Below are positions 17,041 through 26,122 of a stretch of 64,000 bases of DNA, piece by piece; position 1 is the stretch's first letter; every line of letters starts with the position of its first letter. The notes under the pieces are model-generated. The model was not told where the DNA came from. It saw nothing but the letters and a program-made list of their open reading frames with translations, and did no database searches. The stretch is taken from the NCBI RefSeq assembly GCF_002234615.1, contig NZ_NMQW01000052.1, positions 1-64,000 of the forward strand, written 5' to 3'. The position numbers and the translations under genes were made by a program. The stretch is from Paenibacillus rigui (GTDB lineage Bacteria; Bacillota; Bacilli; Paenibacillales; NBRC-103111).

Positions 17041-18846
17041 TTAGGTTGAAGATTCTGACAGCCTTTCTCCAGGGCCTGCGCTGCTCGGCAGTATTAACTG
17101 AATCATAGTCCCGCTTCCAGGGGTACTAAGAATAGAAAGTCCATAAGCTTTCCCATAGTGGAGCTGAATGCGTTGATGCACATTTAACAACCCGATGCCT
17201 GTTTGAACTTCTTCAACCTTGCCTGTTAGCGCTTTCTGAAGTTCCAAGAGTTGAGCCGGCTCTATTCCCTGGCCATCGTCAGTTACGGTCAACACTAAAT
17301 TCTCTCCTCGAAACTCACTGCGGATTTCTATCGAACCTTGACCCAGCTTCAATTCCAACCCATGCACGATGGCATTTTCAACCAGCGGTTGCAGAATAAA
17401 ACGAGGAACAACTACATGGAGTGTGCAAGGAACCATGTCGATGTTAAATTGAAATTTGTCGGCATAGCGGTAGTTTTGGATATAAATGTACTTGTTCACA
17501 TTCTTAATTTCTCGATCAAGTGTCACCATTTCTTTCCCTTTGATGGCTTCACGCATTAAATCACCCAATGCCTTGGACAGCTTACCGACATCAGGGGCAC
17601 CCTGTATGCGCGCCAGCCAGTTAATCGTTTCCAGTGTATTAAACAGAAAGTGAGGGTTAATCTGAAACATGAGATATTTTAACTGGGAGCGTTGCTTTAG
17701 CAGCTCTTCCTGGTACACCTGATTGATGAGATAACTGATTCGTAAGATCATTCGGTTAAAGTTACGGCTTAAAACGCCAATTTCATTCCGTGAATTATAT
17801 TGGAAGCTAACATCCAGACGGTCGTGCTCAACATTCTTCATCATGTCCGATAGCTGTCGGATTGGTTTGGAGATGCTGTTAGACATGTAGTAAGCAAGAA
17901 TGATTGCCAGCACGAATACGGAGAGGAAAATAAGGATCATCCAATTTTTCAATATGAGCGACTGGATCAAATAATTTTCTGCGGGAATGACGCTGACAAG
18001 CTTCCATCCCATATCTCCAATTTGCTGGTAAGTGATGATTTGTTTTCGTCCATCCACCAGTTCAGAAAAGTTACCTTGCTTCCCACCGCTGATAATACGG
18101 TTAATGTAAGATGCGTCCGGCCGAACATTAATCATGGACTCGTGTTCGTGAGAGATTATTTGACCGTTCTGATCAATAATGTACAATTCCCCTTGATTGT
18201 GCAGTTTAATCTGGCTGTAATACTGATACAGGGAGGTTTTCTTATATTCCAAGACAAAATAGCCAATCTTTTTTAAATTGTCTACATCATAAACCGAGCT
18301 TCCCCCTGCAATAAAAAGGGGTTCACGTTCCAGATTTAGCCAGATCAGATTGCCCTTATTGTTCATAATTTGATCCCAATCCGTCTTATTTAACTGGGCC
18401 GATAGAGACCGGGCGTCACCCGTTTGAAACACAAGTCCGTTTAATGAAATGAGATGAACGTTCTCGATGTCTTCACGGTCAATAATTGCAGCGTATAATA
18501 TTTGACTAACCCCGTTGGAAAGCGACAAATAATCGACCATGGACAATTGTCCTGAATTGGCCTGCTCCAGTGCTCGGCGTACTTCAGGATTCGTGAAGAT
18601 AGCGTAGTACAACCGGTCAATCTCACGAAGATTCAGTTCAATATTTTTGCTGACCTCACCCAGTAGATCAAGCGTATAATCGTTTGTCTTTTCTTGTATG
18701 AGTAAATTGGATTTTTGGTAAGTCAATGTGCCAATGATGGCAAGAGGAATGAAGTTCAATAACAGGAAGGCGATAAAGAGTTTATTGCGAATACTTAGAT
18801 CGGTGCCTGCTTGTTTGATTTTCGACAGCAACACGGTCCCACGCAT
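17041..18846 (-). CDS. YesM-type sensor histidine kinase
   Basis: Membrane sensor of about 601 residues. Two membrane helices (about 23-43 and 298-318) enclose a dCache/Cache-like extracellular domain; then HAMP (about 318-370), a His_kinase core with His399 in QINPHFLFNTL, and HATPase_c to the C-terminus (PLVENAIVHG, DDGQGI, GIGLLNV). The ATG at 18846 overlaps the TGA of the upstream regulator gene by one base and has GGAGGA in front; a TTG one codon earlier is also possible. Part of a regulator-kinase-binding protein trio that most likely senses the carbohydrate imported by the downstream permeases. Confidence 0.9.
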   Translation of the reverse strand: MRGTVLLSKIKQAGTDLSIRNKLFIAFLLLNFIPLAIIGTLTYQKSNLLIQEKTNDYTLDLLGEVSKNIELNLREIDRLYYAIFTNPEVRRALEQANSGQLSMVDYLSLSNGVSQILYAAIIDREDIENVHLISLNGLVFQTGDARSLSAQLNKTDWDQIMNNKGNLIWLNLEREPLFIAGGSSVYDVDNLKKIGYFVLEYKKTSLYQYYSQIKLHNQGELYIIDQNGQIISHEHESMINVRPDASYINRIISGGKQGNFSELVDGRKQIITYQQIGDMGWKLVSVIPAENYLIQSLILKNWMILIFLSVFVLAIILAYYMSNSISKPIRQLSDMMKNVEHDRLDVSFQYNSRNEIGVLSRNFNRMILRISYLINQVYQEELLKQRSQLKYLMFQINPHFLFNTLETINWLARIQGAPDVGKLSKALGDLMREAIKGKEMVTLDREIKNVNKYIYIQNYRYADKFQFNIDMVPCTLHVVVPRFILQPLVENAIVHGLELKLGQGSIEIRSEFRGENLVLTVTDDGQGIEPAQLLELQKALTGKVEEVQTGIGLLNVHQRIQLHYGKAYGLSILSTPGSGTMIQLILPSSAGPGERLSESST

Positions 18847-19667
18847 CAAGGCTCCTCCGTTTCCATCTGGCTAGATTGCAGCCGCTTACGAAAATCTTGT
18901 GGCGTTACTCCATAATGCTTTTTAAATATTTGACCAAAATAACGTGAATCACGAACTCCAACTCGTTCTGCAATTTCATACACTTTTATTGAAAAATCAG
19001 CTAACAAGCCGACGGCTCTTTGCATGCGTATACGTACAAGAACATTCACGAAGTTATCGCCGGTTTCTTTCTTAAACAAGCGCGTCAAATAATCGGGGTG
19101 AAAATGATAGCGTTGCGAAAATTGCTGGATCGTAAGGTCCTCCATATAGCGACTTTCCATCTCTTGCAGGATATTCGTAATCACACCGCTCACACTTCTT
19201 AAGGATGTATCCGCCTTTACTTTACCCTCAAGTATGTACTGATACTCCTTCAACCGGTCCTGTACATCTTTAGTGGCTTTCTTCTGTTCTCTTTCACTGA
19301 TTATCGAATTTTTTGCTTTTCTGCACACGTTCATGATCTCATCCGGATCAGTCGGCTTCAATACGAACCCTGAGGCTCCAAGTTGAATCGCCTTTAAGGC
19401 GTAATCAAGCTGATGATATGCAGTGATAAAAATGACCTTGAGCTGGGGATGCTCGTTTCTTGCACATTCCATAACTTCAAGACCGTTCATCCCAGGCATA
19501 CGGATATCGGTTAGTAAAATATCCGATCTGTGGGAACGGACTAACTCAAGCGCCTCTAACCCATTGCTTGCTAGTCCTGCCAGAACAATTCCTTCTTCCT
19601 CCCAAGGTAGAATCGATAAACCTTGTCTAGTGATTTGTTCATCATCGGCGATAACGATACTTATCAC
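18846..19667 (-). CDS. AraC-type response regulator (YesN-like, short form)
   Basis: Response regulator of 273 residues. Receiver domain (1-120) with DDE (8-10) and Asp54 in LTDIRMPG; AraC-type double helix-turn-helix at about 165-265 (MEDLTIQQFSQRYHFHPDYLTRLFKKETG and IAERVGVRDSRYFGQIFKKHYGVTP). It lacks the long middle domain that many YesN proteins have, hence the short length. GTG at 19667 follows AAGGAGGCGG. First gene of the operon, with a cre-like CGTAAACGTTTTCT (19683-19696) overlapping its leader. Likely activates the importer operon downstream. Confidence 0.9.
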   Translation of the reverse strand: MISIVIADDEQITRQGLSILPWEEEGIVLAGLASNGLEALELVRSHRSDILLTDIRMPGMNGLEVMECARNEHPQLKVIFITAYHQLDYALKAIQLGASGFVLKPTDPDEIMNVCRKAKNSIISEREQKKATKDVQDRLKEYQYILEGKVKADTSLRSVSGVITNILQEMESRYMEDLTIQQFSQRYHFHPDYLTRLFKKETGDNFVNVLVRIRMQRAVGLLADFSIKVYEIAERVGVRDSRYFGQIFKKHYGVTPQDFRKRLQSSQMETEEP

Positions 19668-19876
19668 TTCACCGCCTCCTTTCGTAAACGTTTTCTTTTT
19701 ATTCGTGTCTATTTACATAAATTACAAGTGTTACACTTATATTACTTCGAGCAACTTAATTATTCAATTCAATATATTCTTACGGCTGGTGAGTGAGGTC
19801 GTTAAGCTATGGTGTCGCGAACCCATCCGTTAGTCTGACTATGACGAACAAGAATTACCGTAGAAAGGTGAATGGT

Positions 19877-19945
19877 ATGGATATCCCGATTGAGCGCGCT
19901 TGCGGTTTGGATGTGCACAAGAAGTCTATTACCGTTTGGATCATT
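19877..19945 (+). mobile_element. IS110-family transposase remnant
   Basis: ATG at 19877 opens a peptide MDIPIERACGLDVHKKSITVWI, the N-terminus of IS110-type DEDD transposases with the first catalytic Asp in GLDVHKK. After about 22 codons the similarity stops at a run of C residues, so only the left end survives. Around it, the 555-base gap between the regulator gene (19667) and the next gene (20223) holds nothing else that I recognise apart from the cre-like site at 19683. Confidence 0.7.
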
Positions 19946-20222
19946 CCCCCCCTCTTTGGCTTCACCTTTGGAGATCTGATTCTTACGTTCCTGATATACC
20001 TCGTGCATAGAAGAAGATAGCAATTCGTCAGGCCAGCTGCATCCCTAGAGTCAGCTACTTTTACTGTTTTGGAAAAATGCCCTGGTCTGATTGCTGAACT
20101 GGAAATATATTTCCTGGTGATGTCAATTAATATTAATTTCCAATTCTTATCTATTTTTGTTAAAATGACTTTGTTCCAGAATAACTGGATACATTTTCTA
20201 ATACAACTAAGGGGCTGGGGAT

Positions 20223-21911
20223 TTGAAAAAATGGCTGGTTGGTATGAGTGCAACGTTATTGCTATTTCCACAAGGCAGTATTTTTGCCGCAACTTCGAAA
20301 AACATTCAGGTTTCTTTTAACAAAGTCGATATTGTCGTGAATGGACAAGCTGCGGCCAGTAATAATATTTTGTATGACGGCAGCACTTATGTTCCTATCC
20401 GAAATATCGCAGAAATGATGGAGAATTTAAACGTTACTTTTTATCCTAAAGAAAATGTGGTTAATATTGGCGCGGTTCCTGCTGGCAAACAAGAGCCGGG
20501 TGTCCCTTCCGCGCAGTCGGACAACTCTAAGGATGATGTACTGGAGGAAAAAAGGGATACTGCGATTGATGTGGATTTTGACGCGGTAACCATCATGGTT
20601 AATCTCGAAAAAGTGGAGGCCAACAACCTGTTATATAACGGGCGGACCTATGTACCGCTTAGAGCTGTTTCAAATATTCTAGGATTAAAGGTTACGTATG
20701 ATGAGGCTACGGATACAGCATATATTGGTGAAACTCCTGAAGGAGTAACGCTCAAACCTTCGGAACCCTCGAAAAACTCCCCTGAGTCTTCCGCAAGCGG
20801 CATGTATGACGTGCCTGGACAAGGAGAAATGGCCGGCTGGATGTTGCTGAAGGGACATCCATATGAGGATATGGCGGAGATTTATTATAAAGTCGACGGC
20901 AACATAACTTCCATGTCTGTTAAAGACATCCGTAAAATAGACATGGACGAAGTGATAACTTGGGTAGATGATGATGGAAGGACAATGAAAAATACAAAAA
21001 GAGACCTTTACAAGTTATTCGGAACGTTCAGCAACAAATATACGTCGGATTGGTTTCTTTCCAAGTTTGGTGATGTTTATACGGACTATTTTACAGTAAG
21101 TACCCTGCCGGCCGATCAGATAGTTGATCAATATTTGAAGGAAACAGGGCAGGTAAAGCCTCCTGCAAGCAACGTTACCCTTAAACCGGACTCCGCTATC
21201 ACCGTAGTAACTCCAAAGTCGGGCTACAGTAAGTATGAAGATGGAACTATTGTCTTTTACGCATATGATCGGTCTGGTACATATAAAGGGGAATTCATTG
21301 ACCGGGATGATGCTAACTACGTCAGCTTCCTCCACGAAGGGACCCCCGAGCCCCCAAAGCTATCTGACAAATGGATGTCACTAGCCCTGTTGCGGCAAAT
21401 ATATAAAGTAAGCTACCAAGATACCCAAGTAGTAATCAACCAGAAAGACCAAGAAGTTTTGCGACTCCCTCTTCCATCCAATTGGAATCAGATTGATGTG
21501 AGGGAGACCACTTCAGGTAATATCCGGATCAAGAAATTTGATACTGGAACAAATAAACTGATTACGGAAGCCTGGATTGACGAAGATACTTTATATAAGA
21601 AGACTGGAGTTAAGTTCACTTTCACCGGCAAAACCGGTGTTGATGATTATGCCCTTTATGGACCCACTCAAGAGAAGTCCGAAGAATCTCGAAAGTTGCT
21701 TGAATTGAAGCTTCCTAGTTCATGGAACAATAGCTCCAAGGGAGCTAACACGGAAATTAATGGACTGCATTTGAAAAAGGAGAACGGGAAACATTTCTTT
21801 TTGGTCGAAGATTTGAAAAAAAATGGGATCATCACCATCAGTAAGGAAAGCAAGGATTTCACCATCTATTTGAATGTCGATGATCTGATCGCTGCCGGAC
21901 TTATTAAATAA
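20223..21911 (+). CDS. Secreted protein with two copper amine oxidase N-terminal-like domains
   Basis: Secreted protein of 562 residues. TTG at 20223 starts a signal peptide (KKWLVGMSATLLLFPQGSIFAA). Two related repeats follow (about 30-85 and 115-175), each with the pattern VxVNGxxxxxNNxLYxGxTYVPLRxxxxxLxxxVxYxxxxxxxxIG that marks the copper amine oxidase N-terminal-like (stalk) domain, a cell-surface module common in Paenibacillus. The remaining 380 residues are not recognised. The gene stands alone between the two carbohydrate loci. No catalytic function can be assigned. Confidence 0.82.
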   Translation: MKKWLVGMSATLLLFPQGSIFAATSKNIQVSFNKVDIVVNGQAAASNNILYDGSTYVPIRNIAEMMENLNVTFYPKENVVNIGAVPAGKQEPGVPSAQSDNSKDDVLEEKRDTAIDVDFDAVTIMVNLEKVEANNLLYNGRTYVPLRAVSNILGLKVTYDEATDTAYIGETPEGVTLKPSEPSKNSPESSASGMYDVPGQGEMAGWMLLKGHPYEDMAEIYYKVDGNITSMSVKDIRKIDMDEVITWVDDDGRTMKNTKRDLYKLFGTFSNKYTSDWFLSKFGDVYTDYFTVSTLPADQIVDQYLKETGQVKPPASNVTLKPDSAITVVTPKSGYSKYEDGTIVFYAYDRSGTYKGEFIDRDDANYVSFLHEGTPEPPKLSDKWMSLALLRQIYKVSYQDTQVVINQKDQEVLRLPLPSNWNQIDVRETTSGNIRIKKFDTGTNKLITEAWIDEDTLYKKTGVKFTFTGKTGVDDYALYGPTQEKSEESRKLLELKLPSSWNNSSKGANTEINGLHLKKENGKHFFLVEDLKKNGIITISKESKDFTIYLNVDDLIAAGLIK

Positions 21912-21937
21912 CGTCTTTAGTATGGGCGACCCCGATA

Positions 21938-22187
21938 GCGAGCAGAATACGTCTTATGTTGTCACCTTGCTCCGACCAGAGCCTGGAAATCCAGAAACCA
22001 TGATCCGATATATGCTGACGGGGACAGTAACCGTGCAAAAGAAGCAGCTTGTACGAAGACATTGGCTAATAACTTCAGTGTTCTTGGGCAGGGCAACAAG
22101 CATTCGAGCGGCTTTAGCACTTTCGCTAACGTAGTGGTGCACAGTCCTAACATCGGGGTTAATCATGTATTGAACACTGTTAAATAG
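21938..22187 (+). other. Start-less coding-like frame, possible gene remnant
   Basis: A frame open from the TAG at about 21935 to TAG 22185-22187 reads like protein (DGDSNRAKEAACTKTLANNF ... NVVVHSPNIGVNHVLN) but has no start codon or ribosome site. It may be the tail of a deleted gene. No family recognised. It is the only content I see in the 423-base gap 21912-22334 besides the terminator. Confidence 0.25.
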
Positions 22188-22256
22188 ACCCTCAAGCGGT
22201 TTCGTTTAGCATCTTTGGGAATAGAACCTTCTTTATGTCCAATATTGGAAGACAGT

Positions 22257-22298
22257 GAGGGTGCCCCTAGCCACATTCATGGCTTTTGGGACACCCTC
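22257..22298. terminator. Strong hairpin between convergent genes
   Basis: Stem GAGGGTG/CACCCTC with further inner pairing (AGCCA/TGGCT). It lies between the plus-strand gene ending at 21911 and the minus-strand operon ending at 22335 and could end both; neither side has a long T run, so efficiency is uncertain. Confidence 0.55.
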
Positions 22299-22334
22299 TT
22301 CGTCTTCATTTCCATATTAAATTGACCGGAATAC

Positions 22335-24542
22335 TTAGCTTCCTATCTGAATTTCAGTAAATGTATCATATATACGGTTTCTCTTGTCCTTCTCTTCCTG
22401 ACTGAGCCCTTGGGCATCTGCAATCTCATAGCCGCCAAAGGTATCATATAGTCTTGATGAGGGGTCGATTTCCACGTAAGTACACCAAGGCAGCCAGTGG
22501 TAGTGACTTTGCAGGATTTGACTGGAAAAGTTGCCTGATTCGTGCCCCAAGCTGGGCATGATATAGCCAATGCTGCCGTCCACATCATTGGATTGTCGGG
22601 TGTTCTTATGAATGAACTCGGCAAAATCGAGATAATGCGCATCACCTGTAATCACATAGAGTCTATAGTAGGTATATGAACAGGCAGCCATATACACATC
22701 GGCCCCCCCGCCGATGGTGATCATGCTCTGCCCACTAATAGAATACTTGTTGAATGGATGCTTCGGCCAAGGCGTAGTCACAGGGAATGTCCACGCATAG
22801 GTCCAGGTTTCGGTATAATCGGCAGCTCCAATCGCGCTTTCCAGCCACTTATTCTCACCGGTCAAATCATACAAGGCTAGGAAGCCGAACAAAGCGTAGA
22901 TCCCGGCCTCTTTATCCATGATGTCCATGTTGTCGCAGGTGCCACCACGGTATTCCATGTTTAAGTAAGCATTGTTATACGACCAATCCCCCGCCTCGAT
23001 CGCAGCGGCTTTATATCTTTCATCACCCGACGCCAGATAGAACTGCACCAAGAAACGAATCACACTAGGCGTGTTGGCCTTGGAGTCCATGCGGATGGAG
23101 CTGTCAGTATTGTATGCACGGAAAAAACTGCCGTCTGTATTCTGAATGTTCACAATCCAATCAGCGGTTTTTCTGCAGAATTCTAGCCACGCCGGGCGAT
23201 CGTCGCCTATCTTGCGCATATAGAGGTATGCATCCAGAATGGCCTCAATCCCGTCAGCAAGCATTCGGATATAATGAGGATACGGCTCAAACTCCTTAAT
23301 ACCAGGATGGTAGCACATATGCGGCAAACCGGACTCGGTCATCGCCGTACGTACCCAAAAGTCAATCATGTTCAAGCCTTTTTCGAAGGCTTCGGGCACG
23401 TTTTCCTTGTCGCCGTAACGCAGCAGCTGATAGCCGATCCCGGGCTGTTGTCCGACAAAGCCGAATTGGAAGGAAACGCTGGATACATCCATGTGGGGGA
23501 GTTGGCAGGAGAAGGGCAACCCGTACGAATCGCCGTACTGCTGTGTGTATTGGGTAAGCATCCTCATGCAGTTGTGAAAATGGAGCTCATTATCGACAAC
23601 AAATAGCTTGTCGCGCATCCGGTCATAGGTCACCCTCCAGATGTCTCTCATCATCAATTGGAAGCTGCTATAGTGTCCGAAATTTACTGCCACAGCGTAG
23701 TTCTGCTCAAATCCGACCTCAACCGGGTGGCTCACGCGCTGGAAGGATTTAAACTCGTCTTTGAAGTCAAGTCCCGCATACCTTCTTGCGGCAGGCATCT
23801 GACCATCGCAGCCTGGGTATACATAATCAATAGACAAGCCGTCGATTTTCGTCTCGAGCTCCTTGCGAACAACAAAGCCATAATACAGAACATTCATGGT
23901 TCTGCTTTCTGGCCTACTCATGCCAACGGCTCCTATGGTAAATTTGGGATCCACTTGATTTGCGGCCTGTGCAATATCCAGAGACCGCATGGTTACGTCT
24001 GACGTCCAACGGGATATTGCCGCCATTTCGCCTGATGCGATGCTTTGCATGGCAAACAAAGGCAGAGCACAAGCGGTCTCCAGTCGCCAGAAATACTCGC
24101 AATCCAGGTCTTTGCCAAAGGCATTCTCACGCGCAAATTCGTTTTGCTTATACCATACACCGGGGGCGAAGCAGTTATAGTCATGCGGATCGTCCGATTC
24201 TGTCATGACCAAGGAGAGTTTGGTGGAAAAACCAAGGTCTCCTCCCGCCTTCAGCACCTTTACGTTTCTGCTTACCTTCAATCCGGCTCCAGTTGCCTCA
24301 TAAGCATCTGTGAAGGAAAATTCAGATCCGGAGGGTACGGTTAATGTACCTTGGGCGGTGATGGTATCGCCGGAAGCAGAAATCTCGCAGTAAGTTTTGT
24401 CATAAAACTCGCTAAGGGCAACAGCTGTCTTTACCGTTACAAACATCGGACGTTTATTGAAATATAGAAGCTTTCCGTCCTTGTGTACCTCAACGCCGCC
24501 GTCCTGAAAGATAACGGTATAGTCACCGCATACTAGCTTCAT
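22335..24542 (-). CDS. Six-hairpin glycosidase-like protein, unknown specificity
   Basis: Cytoplasmic protein of 735 residues without signal peptide. The N-terminal third is beta-rich (GDYTVIFQDGGVEVHKDGKLLYFN). Residues about 380-700 look like an (alpha/alpha)6 toroid: repeated helical segments such as DGIEAILDAYLYMRKIG, RKTADWIVNIQNTDGSF, VIRFLVQFYLASGDERYKAAAI and GFLALYDLTGENKWLESAI, as in glycoside hydrolases and lyases of the six-hairpin superfamily. I do not recognise a described family. It is coupled (ATGA overlap) to a type B carboxylesterase and follows a GH51 arabinofuranosidase and an importer, so it probably acts on an imported plant oligosaccharide. Confidence 0.7.
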   Translation of the reverse strand: MKLVCGDYTVIFQDGGVEVHKDGKLLYFNKRPMFVTVKTAVALSEFYDKTYCEISASGDTITAQGTLTVPSGSEFSFTDAYEATGAGLKVSRNVKVLKAGGDLGFSTKLSLVMTESDDPHDYNCFAPGVWYKQNEFARENAFGKDLDCEYFWRLETACALPLFAMQSIASGEMAAISRWTSDVTMRSLDIAQAANQVDPKFTIGAVGMSRPESRTMNVLYYGFVVRKELETKIDGLSIDYVYPGCDGQMPAARRYAGLDFKDEFKSFQRVSHPVEVGFEQNYAVAVNFGHYSSFQLMMRDIWRVTYDRMRDKLFVVDNELHFHNCMRMLTQYTQQYGDSYGLPFSCQLPHMDVSSVSFQFGFVGQQPGIGYQLLRYGDKENVPEAFEKGLNMIDFWVRTAMTESGLPHMCYHPGIKEFEPYPHYIRMLADGIEAILDAYLYMRKIGDDRPAWLEFCRKTADWIVNIQNTDGSFFRAYNTDSSIRMDSKANTPSVIRFLVQFYLASGDERYKAAAIEAGDWSYNNAYLNMEYRGGTCDNMDIMDKEAGIYALFGFLALYDLTGENKWLESAIGAADYTETWTYAWTFPVTTPWPKHPFNKYSISGQSMITIGGGADVYMAACSYTYYRLYVITGDAHYLDFAEFIHKNTRQSNDVDGSIGYIMPSLGHESGNFSSQILQSHYHWLPWCTYVEIDPSSRLYDTFGGYEIADAQGLSQEEKDKRNRIYDTFTEIQIGS

Positions 24543-26086
24543 GGATACATCTCCTTTTTATTTTTATTGAAATATTGCTTCACTAGGAATTTCATTACAT
24601 CGGCAGGTTGTTCCCTGACAAACTCTGGTTTATCTTTGAATACCATTCCGTACGGTGCCTCAGGCGTATAGGGCTCCCACTGCGGCATCTCCTCTCCAGT
24701 GGAGTCTTCTCCATTCGGATCTCCGGAACGGATGAAGTTTGCCCAGTAGTTGCACATCTGACGTGCAAGATCATAATGTTTGCCGACAAATGGCCTCCAG
24801 CATTTGGCCAGGGTTTCAAAGAAGAACCAGAGATCCACCGAGTGGAAGGTTCCGGGGTTATCCCAACCCGGTATCTCCGCATCAAAATTGTAATAATACA
24901 GCGGGATATAGGCTCCGGTATCCGCATTGGCTTGTGAGGCAATCCGGATCGCATATTCAAAACCGCTCACAGAAGCATTCTTCACTATTTCATCTAAGTT
25001 GTCCGACTGAGCCTGGAAAAGAGCAACAAATTGTTCGGAATCCTCGCCAAACATATGGGCAGCCATTTGCCGGAATTCCCCCAGCGTCTTGATATTCGGA
25101 ACACTGAAAAATTCGGATGAAGTGTGCCCCCAGAGCACCGGTGCCATCTGTCGCTTGTTTTCTAGGAATAGATCAAATGCGTTGCCTATGCAGAATACAT
25201 GATCTACAACGGTACCCCAGAACCCAAACCCCTTATTATATTCCAGCATCTTGTCACGGAGATATTCTGCATCCAGCTTACGGGCTTCTGCAAGGGAGGA
25301 AGCTCCAATAAATTCAAAGAATTTCAGACCCTCTTGTTCCGCCTCCACCAGATTGTGCCGAATTCTGGGCATGCGGCCTCCCGGATAAAGCGGCGCTGAG
25401 ACACCGCTCTGAATAATGGCTCTCCGAAAAAGACCTTCGTTCTGCGGCGAAGTGAGCTGGCTCATGACGCTCCCGCCGCCGGCCGATTGTCCGCCAATCG
25501 TAATGTTGTCAGGATTCCCGCCAAATGCCGCGATATTACGTTTAACCCATTGCGTAGCGAACTGCTGATCAAGGTGGCCGAAGTTTGCGGGAGCTTCCGG
25601 AGCTTCCATCGTTATTTCCGGATGGCATAAAAATCCGAATACGTTCAGACGGTAGTTAATCGTTACTACCACGATGCCCCTGCGTGCGATGCGTTCGCCG
25701 TCAAACTCCATCTCAGCCGTATGACCGACCTGCAGCCCGCCGCCAAAGTACCATACAAACACCGGCAGCTGTTCATCAGAACTGTTAGCCGGAGTCCATA
25801 CATTCAGATAGAGGCAGTCCTCGTCCATGGAGATGTCCGGGTCCACAGCCCATTCCCTGGTATAGATATTATTTACATCAATCTTTTGCCTCACCTGCAT
25901 CGAAACCGGCGCGAAATCGTATGCTTTCAACACGCCTTCCCAATCTTTTGCGGGCTGCGGGGCACGCCAGCGGTTCTCGCCTACGGGGGGCGCGGCGAAA
26001 GGAATACCCTTGAAACTTGTGATTCGAGGGTCGGCTGCCGGCAGCCCCTGAACGATACCGTTTTCAACTCTCACTACTCTAAGCAT
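24539..26086 (-). CDS. Type B carboxylesterase (PnbA-like)
   Basis: Alpha/beta hydrolase of about 515 residues, cytoplasmic. Nucleophile Ser201 lies in GGQSAGGGS; the EDCLYLNVW motif (about 90) is the carboxylesterase type B signature, the oxyanion hole is FGGGLQVG, and the likely catalytic His is in GTFHSVDLWFFF. ATG at 26086 is favoured, with AGAGAGG ten bases upstream; a TTG at 26107 is the longer alternative. In this operon it probably removes acetyl, feruloyl or similar esters from imported arabinose-containing oligosaccharides before glycosidases act. That role is inferred from context. Confidence 0.87.
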   Translation of the reverse strand: MLRVVRVENGIVQGLPAADPRITSFKGIPFAAPPVGENRWRAPQPAKDWEGVLKAYDFAPVSMQVRQKIDVNNIYTREWAVDPDISMDEDCLYLNVWTPANSSDEQLPVFVWYFGGGLQVGHTAEMEFDGERIARRGIVVVTINYRLNVFGFLCHPEITMEAPEAPANFGHLDQQFATQWVKRNIAAFGGNPDNITIGGQSAGGGSVMSQLTSPQNEGLFRRAIIQSGVSAPLYPGGRMPRIRHNLVEAEQEGLKFFEFIGASSLAEARKLDAEYLRDKMLEYNKGFGFWGTVVDHVFCIGNAFDLFLENKRQMAPVLWGHTSSEFFSVPNIKTLGEFRQMAAHMFGEDSEQFVALFQAQSDNLDEIVKNASVSGFEYAIRIASQANADTGAYIPLYYYNFDAEIPGWDNPGTFHSVDLWFFFETLAKCWRPFVGKHYDLARQMCNYWANFIRSGDPNGEDSTGEEMPQWEPYTPEAPYGMVFKDKPEFVREQPADVMKFLVKQYFNKNKKEMYP

Positions 26087-26122
26087 ACTTGATGCACCTC
26101 TCTTCAATCTTCAATGATTTGT

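Noticed and set aside
19793-20020. 75-residue plus-strand frame starting before the IS110 remnant.
   Set aside because: Only the MDIPIERACGLDVHKK part is meaningful; the start at 19793 precedes the transposase ATG and the C-terminal part is unrelated sequence.
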